The notes under the pieces are model-generated. The model worked only from the letters and a program-made list of their open reading frames with translations, searched no databases and had not been told where the DNA came from. 7,841 nucleotides of DNA from positions 1 through 7,841 of the forward strand of contig CANKON010000064.1 of the NCBI GenBank assembly GCA_947484105.1, read 5' to 3'. The stretch is from Methylococcaceae bacterium. Lineage in GTDB: Bacteria; Pseudomonadota; Gammaproteobacteria; Methylococcales; Methylomonadaceae. The position numbers and the translations under genes were made by a program. Positions 1 to 7,215 of this stretch are shown here, piece by piece; position 1 is the stretch's first letter, and each line of letters starts with the position of its first letter.

Positions 1-34
1 GATGGAACAGAAAAAACGCGAAGGCTACTTCTAA
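1..34 (+). CDS. cysD: Sulfate adenylyltransferase subunit 2 (CysD), C-terminal end only
   Basis: Only the last ten codons and the TAA stop are inside the window; base 1 is the third position of a cut codon. They read MEQKKREGYF, which matches the conserved C-terminal end of CysD (a Met-Glu-x-Lys-Lys-Arg-x-Gly-Tyr-Phe ending as I remember it from enterobacterial and pseudomonad proteins). CysD is the catalytic, PAPS-reductase-fold subunit of the heterodimeric sulfate adenylyltransferase that makes APS from ATP and sulfate in the cytoplasm. The match is short, but the presence of cysN just downstream supports it strongly. What is odd is that a small unrelated gene begins three bases after this stop, before cysN. 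Confidence 0.8.
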   Translation, partial: MEQKKREGYF

Positions 35-37
35 ACT

Positions 38-274
38 ATGAAAAAAATACTTCTAATCATCGTCATACTTTTGGGATTGTATGGGAATTACAAAAATAAA
101 GTGGACAACCCCCAAATAGAGCCTCCAAATAATCATTTTGAATGTGACGGACGAGTTTACTGTTCGGATATGAAATCTTACGAAGAAGCTAAATTTTTCG
201 TAGATAATTGTCCAAATACAAAAATGGACGGCGACCACGATGGTGAACCTTGTGAATCACAATTTTCAAACTAA
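38..274 (+). CDS. Small exported Excalibur calcium-binding-domain protein
   Basis: A 78-residue protein with two parts. Residues 2-16 are two lysines followed by an Ile/Leu/Val-rich stretch, consistent with a signal peptide or N-terminal membrane anchor; a polar linker with prolines follows to about residue 33. Residues 34-73 match the Excalibur domain: a Phe-x-Cys-Asp-Gly-Arg-x-Tyr-Cys opening (C36, C42), Asn-Cys-Pro at C58, and the calcium-loop-like D64-x-D66-x-D68-Gly-x-x-C72-E73. Family knowledge: Excalibur domains are short extracellular modules whose DxDxDGxxCE motif resembles the calcium loop of EF hands; a precise function is not known. Inference: it is periplasmic or anchored facing the periplasm. 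It sits 3 bases after cysD and 17 before cysN, so it should be co-transcribed with both. The only ribosome-site-like sequence is AAGG at 21-24, 13 bases upstream, which is weak. Three of its five isoleucines use ATA, rare in the neighbours, hinting at a separate origin. Confidence 0.85.
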   Translation: MKKILLIIVILLGLYGNYKNKVDNPQIEPPNNHFECDGRVYCSDMKSYEEAKFFVDNCPNTKMDGDHDGEPCESQFSN

Positions 275-291
275 AAATACTAATTGAACTT

Positions 292-1917
292 ATGTCACAT
301 CAATCCGATTTAATCAGCTCCGATATTAACGCTTATTTAGCACAACACGAACGCAAAGAATTATTACGTTTTTTAACTTGTGGCAACGTCGATGACGGAA
401 AAAGTACGCTCATTGGGCGATTGCTACATGATTCAAAAATGATTTACGAAGATCAACTTGCAGCAGTGCAAGCCGATAGCGCGAAATCGGGTACAACGGG
501 CGCGGGGAAAATTGACCTTGCATTGCTTGTCGATGGCTTGCAAGCTGAACGCGAACAAGGCATCACGATCGATGTGGCTTACCGTTATTTTTCAACGTCA
601 ACCCGAAAATTCATCATCGCCGATACACCAGGACACGAACAATATACGCGCAACATGGCAACAGGCGCATCAACGTGTGACTTGGCAATTATCTTAATTG
701 ATGCACGTTACGGCGTGCAAACGCAAACCAAACGTCACAGTTTTATCGCGTCGTTGCTTGGTATTCAACACATTATTGTTGCGATTAACAAAATGGATTT
801 GGTTGAATACAGCGAAACGAAATTTGAACAAATCAAAGCCGATTATTTGGATTTTGTAAAAACGTTAGATTTACACGATATATTGTTTATTCCGATGTCA
901 GCATTGGACGGTGATAACGTCGTTAATCCTAGCGAAAACATGAGTTGGTATAAAGGCAAACCGTTAATGGAAGCCTTGAACACGATTGAAATTGCCAATG
1001 ACCGTAATTTCACTGATGCACGTTTTCCTGTGCAATATGTGAATCGTCCGAATTTAGATTTTCGCGGATTTTGTGGCACGGTTGCGGCGGGAATTTTCAA
1101 AAAAGGCGATAAAATTACCGCATTACCGTCAGGAAAAAGTAGCACGATTAAATCTATCGTGACGTATGACGGCGAAATCGAACAAGCCTTTTCACCGATG
1201 GCAGTCACGCTAACGCTCGATGATGAAATCGATATTAGTCGCGGCGATATGATTATCGGTACACAAGCACTCGCGCCGATTGTGGCGGATAAATTCAAAG
1301 CGCACATCGTTTGGATGGATGAGCAATCGCTTAATATCGGCAAACAATATGCGATTAAATTAGCGACGCGCAGTGTATTTGGTTCAGTGTCGTTAATTCA
1401 TCACCGCATTGACGTAAACACGCTCGAACATCACGATGCGAATGCGTTGCAACTTAATGAAATCGGCTTATGTACTGTTTTCGTGAATGCGCCCGTCGTG
1501 TTCGATAATTACAAAACGCACAAAGGCACGGGCTCATTTATTGTTATCGATCGTTTGACGAATAGCACGGTGGGCGCAGGAATGATTATCGGCACGGACG
1601 ATAATGAAGATTTGCAACCCGTTAGCGTTGAAGAACGAGCGGCGCGTTTTAGTCAAATCGCGACATCAATCAATTTGACGGGTGAAAATAGCGTTGAAAT
1701 GGCTTATCAACTTGAACGTAAATTGTTTGATAACGGTCATGCTTGCACAATCTTGGAAACGGCAAATAACGTGCTAATTGGCGCGATAAATCACGCAGGA
1801 TTGATTGCACTTTGTGTGAACACAAACGCAGGATTTACGCCAATTTGTTTCGACACAGACAGTCAAACATTTGATGATATTTATGTAACATTGAAAGCGC
1901 AGAAAGTTATTTATTAA
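292..1917 (+). CDS. cysN: Sulfate adenylyltransferase subunit 1 (CysN) with relict APS-kinase-like tail
   Basis: CysN is the regulatory GTPase subunit that couples GTP hydrolysis to APS synthesis by CysD. The EF-Tu-like GTPase motifs are intact: P-loop GNVDDGKST (residues 31-39), GITID with T92, DTPGHE from D111, and NKMD at 166-169. Translation-factor beta-barrel domains follow to about residue 433, ending in the usual Val-Gly-Ala-Gly-Met. At 541 residues it is longer than stand-alone CysN (475 in E. coli) and shorter than bifunctional CysNC (about 630). The extra tail, from about 444, starts EERAARF and then reads LTG (462-464), LERKLFDNG (474-482) and NHAGLIALC (500-508). This follows Pseudomonas-type CysNC, but the kinase P-loop is gone (TGENSVEMA instead of TGLSGxGKST) and the middle of the domain is missing. 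I infer no APS kinase activity. The start is supported by the CysN-like N-terminus MSHQSDLIS; no clear Shine-Dalgarno precedes it, so translation may depend on the upstream gene. Confidence 0.96.
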   Translation: MSHQSDLISSDINAYLAQHERKELLRFLTCGNVDDGKSTLIGRLLHDSKMIYEDQLAAVQADSAKSGTTGAGKIDLALLVDGLQAEREQGITIDVAYRYFSTSTRKFIIADTPGHEQYTRNMATGASTCDLAIILIDARYGVQTQTKRHSFIASLLGIQHIIVAINKMDLVEYSETKFEQIKADYLDFVKTLDLHDILFIPMSALDGDNVVNPSENMSWYKGKPLMEALNTIEIANDRNFTDARFPVQYVNRPNLDFRGFCGTVAAGIFKKGDKITALPSGKSSTIKSIVTYDGEIEQAFSPMAVTLTLDDEIDISRGDMIIGTQALAPIVADKFKAHIVWMDEQSLNIGKQYAIKLATRSVFGSVSLIHHRIDVNTLEHHDANALQLNEIGLCTVFVNAPVVFDNYKTHKGTGSFIVIDRLTNSTVGAGMIIGTDDNEDLQPVSVEERAARFSQIATSINLTGENSVEMAYQLERKLFDNGHACTILETANNVLIGAINHAGLIALCVNTNAGFTPICFDTDSQTFDDIYVTLKAQKVIY

Positions 1918-1935
1918 ACATTGACTATAAAAAAA

Positions 1936-1998
1936 CGAGTGGAAGTGGCTGATAAGGAAAATATTGAAACCGTTCATCGTAAATCACCACTTCACTCG
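1936..1998. repeat. Imperfect inverted repeat enclosing the yhdP start site
   Basis: The left arm CGAGTGGAAGTGGCTGAT (1936-1953) is complementary to the right arm ATCACCACTTCACTCG (1983-1998) over 16 base pairs, with only G1941 (or G1942) and C1949 bulged. The 29-base loop, 1954-1982, contains the Shine-Dalgarno (1954-1958) and the TTG start (1964) of yhdP; the right arm lies within yhdP codons 7-12. As plus-strand RNA it would present the initiation site in a loop. A run of seven A residues (1929-1935) precedes the left arm, so on the minus strand the structure is a stem followed by T7, like an intrinsic terminator with a large loop. The complementarity is directly visible; any regulatory role is inference. 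Confidence 0.6.
1954..1958 (+). promoter_or_regulatory. Shine-Dalgarno that fixes the TTG start of yhdP
   Basis: AAGGA is followed after five bases by TTG at 1964. No ATG or GTG lies in the same frame just upstream, and the protein from this TTG begins with a short basic and polar segment followed by one membrane helix, as expected for YhdP. The site sits at the edge of the loop of the inverted repeat 1936-1998. Confidence 0.7.
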
Positions 1999-4900
1999 AT
2001 ACGCGCATAATTTTATTCTTTGGGTGTTATTACTCATTGCTATCAGTTTTTTGGGCGTGAATTTTTTGTTTTCTCAAATAGAAAATTACAAAGCCGACTT
2101 AGCGCACAAATTAAGCGAAGTCATTGACGCGCCAGTGACGATTGGAAAATTACATGCCAAATTACACGGCATTCAACCCGAATTACAACTTTCTCAACTC
2201 AATATTGCTGCCGAAAAAATCCAACTTAAAGAAATCCGTTTAGGATTTGATGTTTGGCATTATTTGACAACGCAAAATCTACTTGCTGCCACGTCAGTGA
2301 CATTAGTCGGCGCACAAATCACGTTAATTCGTCACGCAGACGACAGCATTTCGCTCGAAGGATTGAAAGCCAGCGAAGGTCAACCGTTATGGCTTTTACA
2401 AGGTCAAAAATACCTAATTTTACAAAGTTCAATAACATGGCATGACGAAAAATATAACAAACCCGCGCGGCAAATATCGCCTGTTAATTTGGCGATTCTA
2501 AATAGCGGTGAAACACATCGTGTGAATCTTCTCGCGCAACTGCAAAAAAATGAACCGTTGCGTGTGTCGCTTGATTTTTCGGGAAATCCATTTGATTTAA
2601 AAACGTTGAATGGAAAAATTTATTTTGAAAGCAAAAATTTAAAATTAAATGAATTTTCTGAATTTGGGTTGCCGTTAAATTTGAAAATTCAAGACGGCGT
2701 GGCAAATTTAAAAGCGTGGGCAATTCTGAAAAATGGCGAATTTCAAGCGTTAAATGGCAACGTAAAATTTCAAAATGTGGCGTTAAATCGTCTGCAACAT
2801 TCTGTTTTAAAATTCAATCAAATTAGCAGTGAATTTCAAGTTAAAAAGCAAAATGAAACGTGGGTGGCGCGTTTGCCAAACATCGCGGTTTCAATGGCTG
2901 AAACGGAACTTAATGGTGCAATTTCTTCGACATTTAATGAAAATAATTCTAACGAAAATAGCGTTGGGCTTTTTTTAGAAAAAGTTGAATTTGCACCGTT
3001 AATCCCGATTGTAAATTTTTTCTCAGAAAAAGAAATTGCGTTAAATAAATTTGGTGGCACATTAGAAAATGTGCGTATTTTCGCGCAACCTAAACAAGAA
3101 AAATTTGCCGTGGATGGTAAATTTACCGATTTAAAAATTAGCGTTGCGGATTTGAATTTGCAGCATTTAAACGGACATTTACATGGCAATGAACAAGCAG
3201 GAACACTGTTTTTAACGGCTGAAAAATTAGCATTTCACGCCCCAACTTTATTTCGAGACATATTGCCAGAAATTGAATTAAAAACCGTTTTGAATTGGCA
3301 ACAAACGCTCGAATCATGGCAAATTTCTAGCGAAAAAATTGTTTTAAATAACCACGACATTCCTAGCCAAAGCACGTTAAAACTCACGATTCCAAAAAAT
3401 GGCTCGACGTTTATGGATTTACAAACACAATTTGAAATTCGTGACGCAACGCAGGTTTGGCGATATTTACCTGTTGGAATTATGGAAAAAGATGTCGTTG
3501 AATGGCTCGATAAAGCGTTTGAAAAAGGGCGCGTCAAAAATGGACAATTTTTGTTTTTTGGTTTGTTGAAAGATTTTCCGTTTGAAAAAAATAATGGTGT
3601 GTTTGAAGTGGTTTTTGATGGCGAAGAGGCTCGGCTTAATTACGCGCCCAATTGGCTGCCACTGGATAATTTGACCGCGCAAGTACGATTTTTTCAAGAC
3701 AGTTTACAAGTCAATTTATCAGGCATGGCGCAAAATGCAACGCTTAAATCGGCTAAAATTACAATTCCGTCGATGTCCACGAGTAATTACGTTGGCATTA
3801 TTGGCGAAGCGGAAGGAGAGATTTCGCAAGTATTAAGTTTTATGCAACGTACGCCTTTGAAATCGAGGGTTGATTCTGTTTTAACCGCGATTTCACCCGT
3901 TGGAAAAACGAATGTTTCGCTTGATTTGCAAATTGCACTAATCGAAAAATTAACCTCGAAAGTAAAAGGTGCGGCAAAATTTCAAAACGCAAAACTGAAA
4001 GTGAAATCGCTCGATTTACCCGTGCAAGCGATGAACGGCGCGTTGCAATTTACCGAAAATGGCGTGTTTAGCGACACGATTAACGCTGTGGCGTTAAATC
4101 GCCCTATTCAAATTCGTTTGCAAAGTAACGATACGCAAACCACTGTTCGCGTTGTTGGAAATACGAGCGTTGACGATTTGTTTGAGCAACTCAAAATTTT
4201 GCCGATGACGCAGCTAAATTCCGAAACGAAATGGATTGACGGCGCGAGTGATTACGATTTAACGCTGAATTTACCTTATGAAAAAACGCTTCCAACATTA
4301 CAAATTCAATCAATGCTTGCGGGAATTACGCTGAATTTACCCGCCGAATTGACGAAGTCGAAATTGCAAAAAATACCACTTTCGATGACGCTGACTTTGG
4401 GTGATGAAACGATATTGCCCTTGACGTTGAATTATAATGAGCAGTTAAAAGCAGTCGTGAATATCGACACCAAAGCTAAAAAAATGGAACGTGGTGCGAT
4501 ATTATTAGGCGATGGAAACGTTGATTTGCCTGATTCGTCTGGTTTGAGTTTGAAAATTTCGCGGAACGATTTGGCGTTGCAAGATTGGTTAGGATTGGCA
4601 GTGGCGAGTTCTGAAAATAACGCCGCCGACATTCACACCGTTTCAATTCACAGCCAAAATGTACGTTGGAAAAAAGCAGAATTGGGCGAATTTGATTTAA
4701 TTTTGAAACGTGGAAATGAAGCGTGGAACGGTGATTTGAAAAGCACGTTTGCATCAGGAAAATTAAAATTTCAAAACAATTCAGTGTTGGAATTAACACT
4801 CGAAAAATTGGATTTAGCATTTTTAAAATCATTACAAAATAACGAGGAAGTAAAAAATAAATCGATTGCAACATCTGCAACATCAAGCGAATCGTCGAAA

Positions 4901-5776
4901 AAATTGCCAACGCTTTCCTTGAAAAGTGAACAAACATTTTGGAATGATAAGCTACTCGGAAAATTAGCTGTTGAAACGCAACCATCTGAAACTGGTATGA
5001 CAATTAAAACTGTGGATTTGCAAGCGGCGACGCACCATTTATCGATGGCGGGTGAGTGGCAAAATGCAAAAACAGAATTGCATGGAAAATTAGATTTTTT
5101 CAAAGCAGGGCAATTATTTTCAAATTTGGGCATCACTAAAGATATTGCCGAAACAACAGGAAGTGCAAAATTGGATTTGCATTGGCAAGGCACACCGCAA
5201 GAATTCGGGTTAGAAAAATTGCGAGGTGGTATTGATTTGAATTTACAAAACGGACGAATTTTGAGTATCGAACCTGGTTTTGGGCGAATTTTAGGCGTAT
5301 TAGCACTGGATCAATGGGTTAAACGTTTGCAACTTGATTTTAGCGATGTGTATTCCGAAGGCTTGACGTTCAACAGCATCAATGGGCATTTTGATATTTC
5401 ACAAGGCAAAGCCAGTACGCAAGATTTAACGGTGGATGCGATTCCCGCTAAAATTCTGCTTAAAGGTGATACCGATTTTGTCCGTGAAAATGTCGATTAC
5501 TTCGCCAATGTAACGCCTAAAAGTGCCGACGCAGTGCCTATTGCTGGTACAATCGTCAGCAAAATAATGGGTCTTGTGGGAAAAACACTCACTGGAAAAG
5601 ATCAAGAAGGTTTTTTCTTTGGCTCGCAATATCACGTCAAAGGTTCGTGGGGAAATGTTGATGTCATTCCCATGCGCGAAAATGAAGGCTTGGTACAAAA
5701 AACGTGGCACGGCATCACAGAATTTCCGTGGCTAGATCAAAAACTTAATTCTAAAGAGGCTTATCATCATGACTAA
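1964..5776 (+). CDS. yhdP: YhdP family AsmA-like intermembrane lipid-transport protein
   Basis: A 1270-residue protein, almost exactly the length of E. coli YhdP (1266). One transmembrane helix at about residues 17-36 anchors it in the inner membrane. The rest is a long, periplasmic, beta-rich repeat region of the AsmA/TamB type (DUF3971/YhdP family). The C-terminal block is characteristic: after a Ser/Thr-rich linker at 967-978 come NGRILSIEPGFGRILGVLAL (starting at residue 1096), then LDFSDVYSEG, then VPIAGTIV, and YHVKGSW near the end. Family knowledge: with TamB and YdbH, YhdP is thought to form a periplasm-spanning hydrophobic groove that carries phospholipid from the inner to the outer membrane. 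It starts at TTG behind AAGGA (1954-1958). It follows cysN by 46 bases with no terminator seen in the forward direction, and its last 8 bases overlap the Nit gene. The yhdP-nit pairing is common in gammaproteobacteria, where tldD often comes next; here it does not. The reading frame is intact. Confidence 0.92.
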   Translation: MKPFIVNHHFTRYAHNFILWVLLLIAISFLGVNFLFSQIENYKADLAHKLSEVIDAPVTIGKLHAKLHGIQPELQLSQLNIAAEKIQLKEIRLGFDVWHYLTTQNLLAATSVTLVGAQITLIRHADDSISLEGLKASEGQPLWLLQGQKYLILQSSITWHDEKYNKPARQISPVNLAILNSGETHRVNLLAQLQKNEPLRVSLDFSGNPFDLKTLNGKIYFESKNLKLNEFSEFGLPLNLKIQDGVANLKAWAILKNGEFQALNGNVKFQNVALNRLQHSVLKFNQISSEFQVKKQNETWVARLPNIAVSMAETELNGAISSTFNENNSNENSVGLFLEKVEFAPLIPIVNFFSEKEIALNKFGGTLENVRIFAQPKQEKFAVDGKFTDLKISVADLNLQHLNGHLHGNEQAGTLFLTAEKLAFHAPTLFRDILPEIELKTVLNWQQTLESWQISSEKIVLNNHDIPSQSTLKLTIPKNGSTFMDLQTQFEIRDATQVWRYLPVGIMEKDVVEWLDKAFEKGRVKNGQFLFFGLLKDFPFEKNNGVFEVVFDGEEARLNYAPNWLPLDNLTAQVRFFQDSLQVNLSGMAQNATLKSAKITIPSMSTSNYVGIIGEAEGEISQVLSFMQRTPLKSRVDSVLTAISPVGKTNVSLDLQIALIEKLTSKVKGAAKFQNAKLKVKSLDLPVQAMNGALQFTENGVFSDTINAVALNRPIQIRLQSNDTQTTVRVVGNTSVDDLFEQLKILPMTQLNSETKWIDGASDYDLTLNLPYEKTLPTLQIQSMLAGITLNLPAELTKSKLQKIPLSMTLTLGDETILPLTLNYNEQLKAVVNIDTKAKKMERGAILLGDGNVDLPDSSGLSLKISRNDLALQDWLGLAVASSENNAADIHTVSIHSQNVRWKKAELGEFDLILKRGNEAWNGDLKSTFASGKLKFQNNSVLELTLEKLDLAFLKSLQNNEEVKNKSIATSATSSESSKKLPTLSLKSEQTFWNDKLLGKLAVETQPSETGMTIKTVDLQAATHHLSMAGEWQNAKTELHGKLDFFKAGQLFSNLGITKDIAETTGSAKLDLHWQGTPQEFGLEKLRGGIDLNLQNGRILSIEPGFGRILGVLALDQWVKRLQLDFSDVYSEGLTFNSINGHFDISQGKASTQDLTVDAIPAKILLKGDTDFVRENVDYFANVTPKSADAVPIAGTIVSKIMGLVGKTLTGKDQEGFFFGSQYHVKGSWGNVDVIPMRENEGLVQKTWHGITEFPWLDQKLNSKEAYHHD

Positions 5777-6587
5777 ATGTGCTGCCATTCAAATGGCTTC
5801 CAGTCCCAGCATTAGTGCGAATTTATTAGAAGCAGAAAAACTAATTGCCGAAGCGGTCAAAGCGGGCGCAAAGCTGGTGGCGTTACCAGAAAATTTTGCG
5901 TTGATGGGGGATCATGAACAAGACAAAATTAAAGTCAAAGAAGTTGACGGCTTGGGAACGATTCAAAGTTTTTTAGAAACGACCGCAAAAAAATATGGTG
6001 TATGGATTGTCGGTGGCACGATTCCCATTGCAGGCGATGATAAAAATAAAGTTCGTGCTGCTTGTTTGATTTATAACGATAAAGGTCAGCGCGTGGCGCG
6101 TTATGACAAAGTACATTTGTTTGATGTTCACGTTCCGAATACGAATGAAGTTTATCGGGAATCAGATTCGATTGAAGCAGGTGATGATTCACTGGTAATT
6201 GATACGCCGTTTGGACGCATGGGCGTGGCGGTTTGTTATGATTTGCGTTTCCCAGAATTTTTCCGAAAAATGAGCGAACAGGGTGTTGATTTTATTGTCA
6301 TTCCTTCTGCATTTACGGCTGAAACGGGCGCGGCACATTGGGAATTATTATTGCGAGCGCGAGCAGTTGAAAATTTGTGCTACGTCATCGCGCCAAATCA
6401 AGGCGGTTTTCACAAAAATGGTCGTCGCACGTTTGGACACAGCATGATTATTGATCCTTGGGGCGTGATTTTAGATTGTTACAAAACAGGTAGTGGCTAC
6501 GTTTTAGCTGAAATTGATCACGAAAGAATTACCAAAGTTCGTGCGGGTTTTCCTGTTTTGACACACCGTCGTTTTTTCTGTGAATAA
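5769..6587 (+). CDS. Carbon-nitrogen hydrolase, Nit1/YbeM-like (probable deaminated glutathione amidase)
   Basis: A 272-residue nitrilase-superfamily amidase, near the usual size of Nit proteins. The Glu-Lys-Cys triad is complete: E41 in LPENF, K114 in YDKVHLFDV, and C156 in the nucleophile motif VAVCYDLRFPEFFR. The CYDLRFPE form and the KVHLFD segment place it in the Nit1/Nit2 branch, rather than with true nitrilases or N-carbamoylputrescine amidases. Family knowledge: Nit1 and E. coli YbeM hydrolyse deaminated glutathione, a transaminase side product, so the likely role is cytoplasmic metabolite repair. The exact substrate cannot be told from motifs alone; an omega-amidase role (Nit2) is the main alternative. 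The ATG overlaps the yhdP stop by 8 bases and has a strong ribosome site, AAAGAGG at 5753-5759, nine bases upstream, inside yhdP. Such overlap suggests translational coupling. Confidence 0.9.
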   Translation: MTKCAAIQMASSPSISANLLEAEKLIAEAVKAGAKLVALPENFALMGDHEQDKIKVKEVDGLGTIQSFLETTAKKYGVWIVGGTIPIAGDDKNKVRAACLIYNDKGQRVARYDKVHLFDVHVPNTNEVYRESDSIEAGDDSLVIDTPFGRMGVAVCYDLRFPEFFRKMSEQGVDFIVIPSAFTAETGAAHWELLLRARAVENLCYVIAPNQGGFHKNGRRTFGHSMIIDPWGVILDCYKTGSGYVLAEIDHERITKVRAGFPVLTHRRFFCE

Positions 6588-6588
6588 C

Positions 6589-7176
6589 ATGAAAAGCAAA
6601 GTTTGTATTTTAGTTTTAATAAGCGGTTTAGTTGCGTGTGGCAGCACTGAAAATAGCCGTTACCGCAACACAGCGATGCTTGAAAAGCCGCCAACGTTAG
6701 CGTTACAAAAAACGCCGCAAAACGCTGTTATTGATGATAGCGTTGAACCGAAAAAACAGCTGAATGGGTTGGATGAAAAAGTAGTTTTGCTTGACGAAAA
6801 GCCACAAAAATTACTCTTGAAATTGCCTGTGATGGATGCGTGGCGCGTGCTTGGGACGGCTTTGCGTCAAAGCGATATAAAAATCACTGATTACGATAAA
6901 AACAAACATTTGTATTACGTCAGTTATAAATCGCAAAGCGGATTAAGTAGTTTGATTGGCTTTATAAATAAGGATATGACTGATGTAATTTATTTATTGA
7001 TGCTTGAACCAAAAGATGGCGAAACATTAATTGGCGCGACACTGGCGAATAATCATGAACAACGCGAAAGTGCAAATAATAATCCTGACGGTGTTTATGA
7101 AAATTCTGTTGAAGACAGTTATGGCCTGATTGAGCATTTGTTTCATGTGTTGCGAGATGACGTAAAAACCGAATAA
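6589..7176 (+). CDS. bamC: BamC-like outer-membrane lipoprotein (short, one helix-grip domain)
   Basis: From ATG 6589 the protein is 195 residues. It opens with a lipoprotein signal, MKSK then a hydrophobic stretch and the lipobox LVAC with C17 as the lipidated cysteine; Gly-Ser at +2/+3 agrees with outer-membrane sorting. The next segment, SRYRNTAMLEKPPTL (23-37), is the BamC N-terminal signature; in E. coli this extended region binds BamD. A polar linker leads to one helix-grip-like domain at about 72-195, with DAWRVLGTAL around W85 and DYDKNKHLYYVSY at 101-113. E. coli BamC (344 residues) has two such domains, so this is a reduced version; no frame break is visible and rpe follows 39 bases on. 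BamC is an accessory of the BAM beta-barrel assembly machine. GTG 6580, overlapping the Nit gene by 8 bases, is an alternative start. Neither start has a clear ribosome site, so re-initiation after the Nit stop (TAA 6585-6587) is likely. Confidence 0.78.
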   Translation: MKSKVCILVLISGLVACGSTENSRYRNTAMLEKPPTLALQKTPQNAVIDDSVEPKKQLNGLDEKVVLLDEKPQKLLLKLPVMDAWRVLGTALRQSDIKITDYDKNKHLYYVSYKSQSGLSSLIGFINKDMTDVIYLLMLEPKDGETLIGATLANNHEQRESANNNPDGVYENSVEDSYGLIEHLFHVLRDDVKTE

Positions 7177-7215
7177 TTTTTAACAATTTTTTAACTTGAA
7201 CAAGAGGATTTACTT

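Noticed and set aside
250..262. Perfect 13-base palindrome TTGTGAATCACAA at the end of the Excalibur gene, with TGTGA/TCACA halves like a CRP site.
   Set aside because: The halves are separated by one base instead of the six needed for CRP, it lies within coding sequence, and no promoter is evident nearby. Probably chance.
843..1343. Minus-strand open frame of 166 codons inside cysN.
   Set aside because: It lies fully antisense to a well-conserved gene, has no recognisable domain and no upstream ribosome site I could see. Its openness follows from codon bias of cysN.
1621..1917. Calling the cysN gene a bifunctional cysNC.
   Set aside because: The kinase P-loop and the central part of the APS kinase domain are absent, so the kinase function cannot be supported.
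1921..1955. TTGACT after the cysN stop as a possible -35 element for yhdP.
   Set aside because: No acceptable -10 element is found 16-18 bases downstream; the best AT-rich hexamer is about 23 bases away.
2776..4101. 15-base exact direct repeat TGTGGCGTTAAATCG at 2776-2790 and 4087-4101 in yhdP.
   Set aside because: Both copies encode the same Val-Ala-Leu-Asn-Arg in the same frame with no similarity around them. It fits codon bias in a repetitive beta-rich protein rather than a recombination site.
4476..5003. Minus-strand open frame of 175 codons inside yhdP.
   Set aside because: It is antisense to an intact YhdP frame, overlaps other shadow frames in the same stretch and shows no family motif.
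7175..7195. Two tandem copies of AATTTTT(T)AAC between bamC and rpe as a terminator or operator.
   Set aside because: There is no GC-rich stem in front of the T runs, only weak A/T pairing, and such words arise easily in AT-rich spacers.
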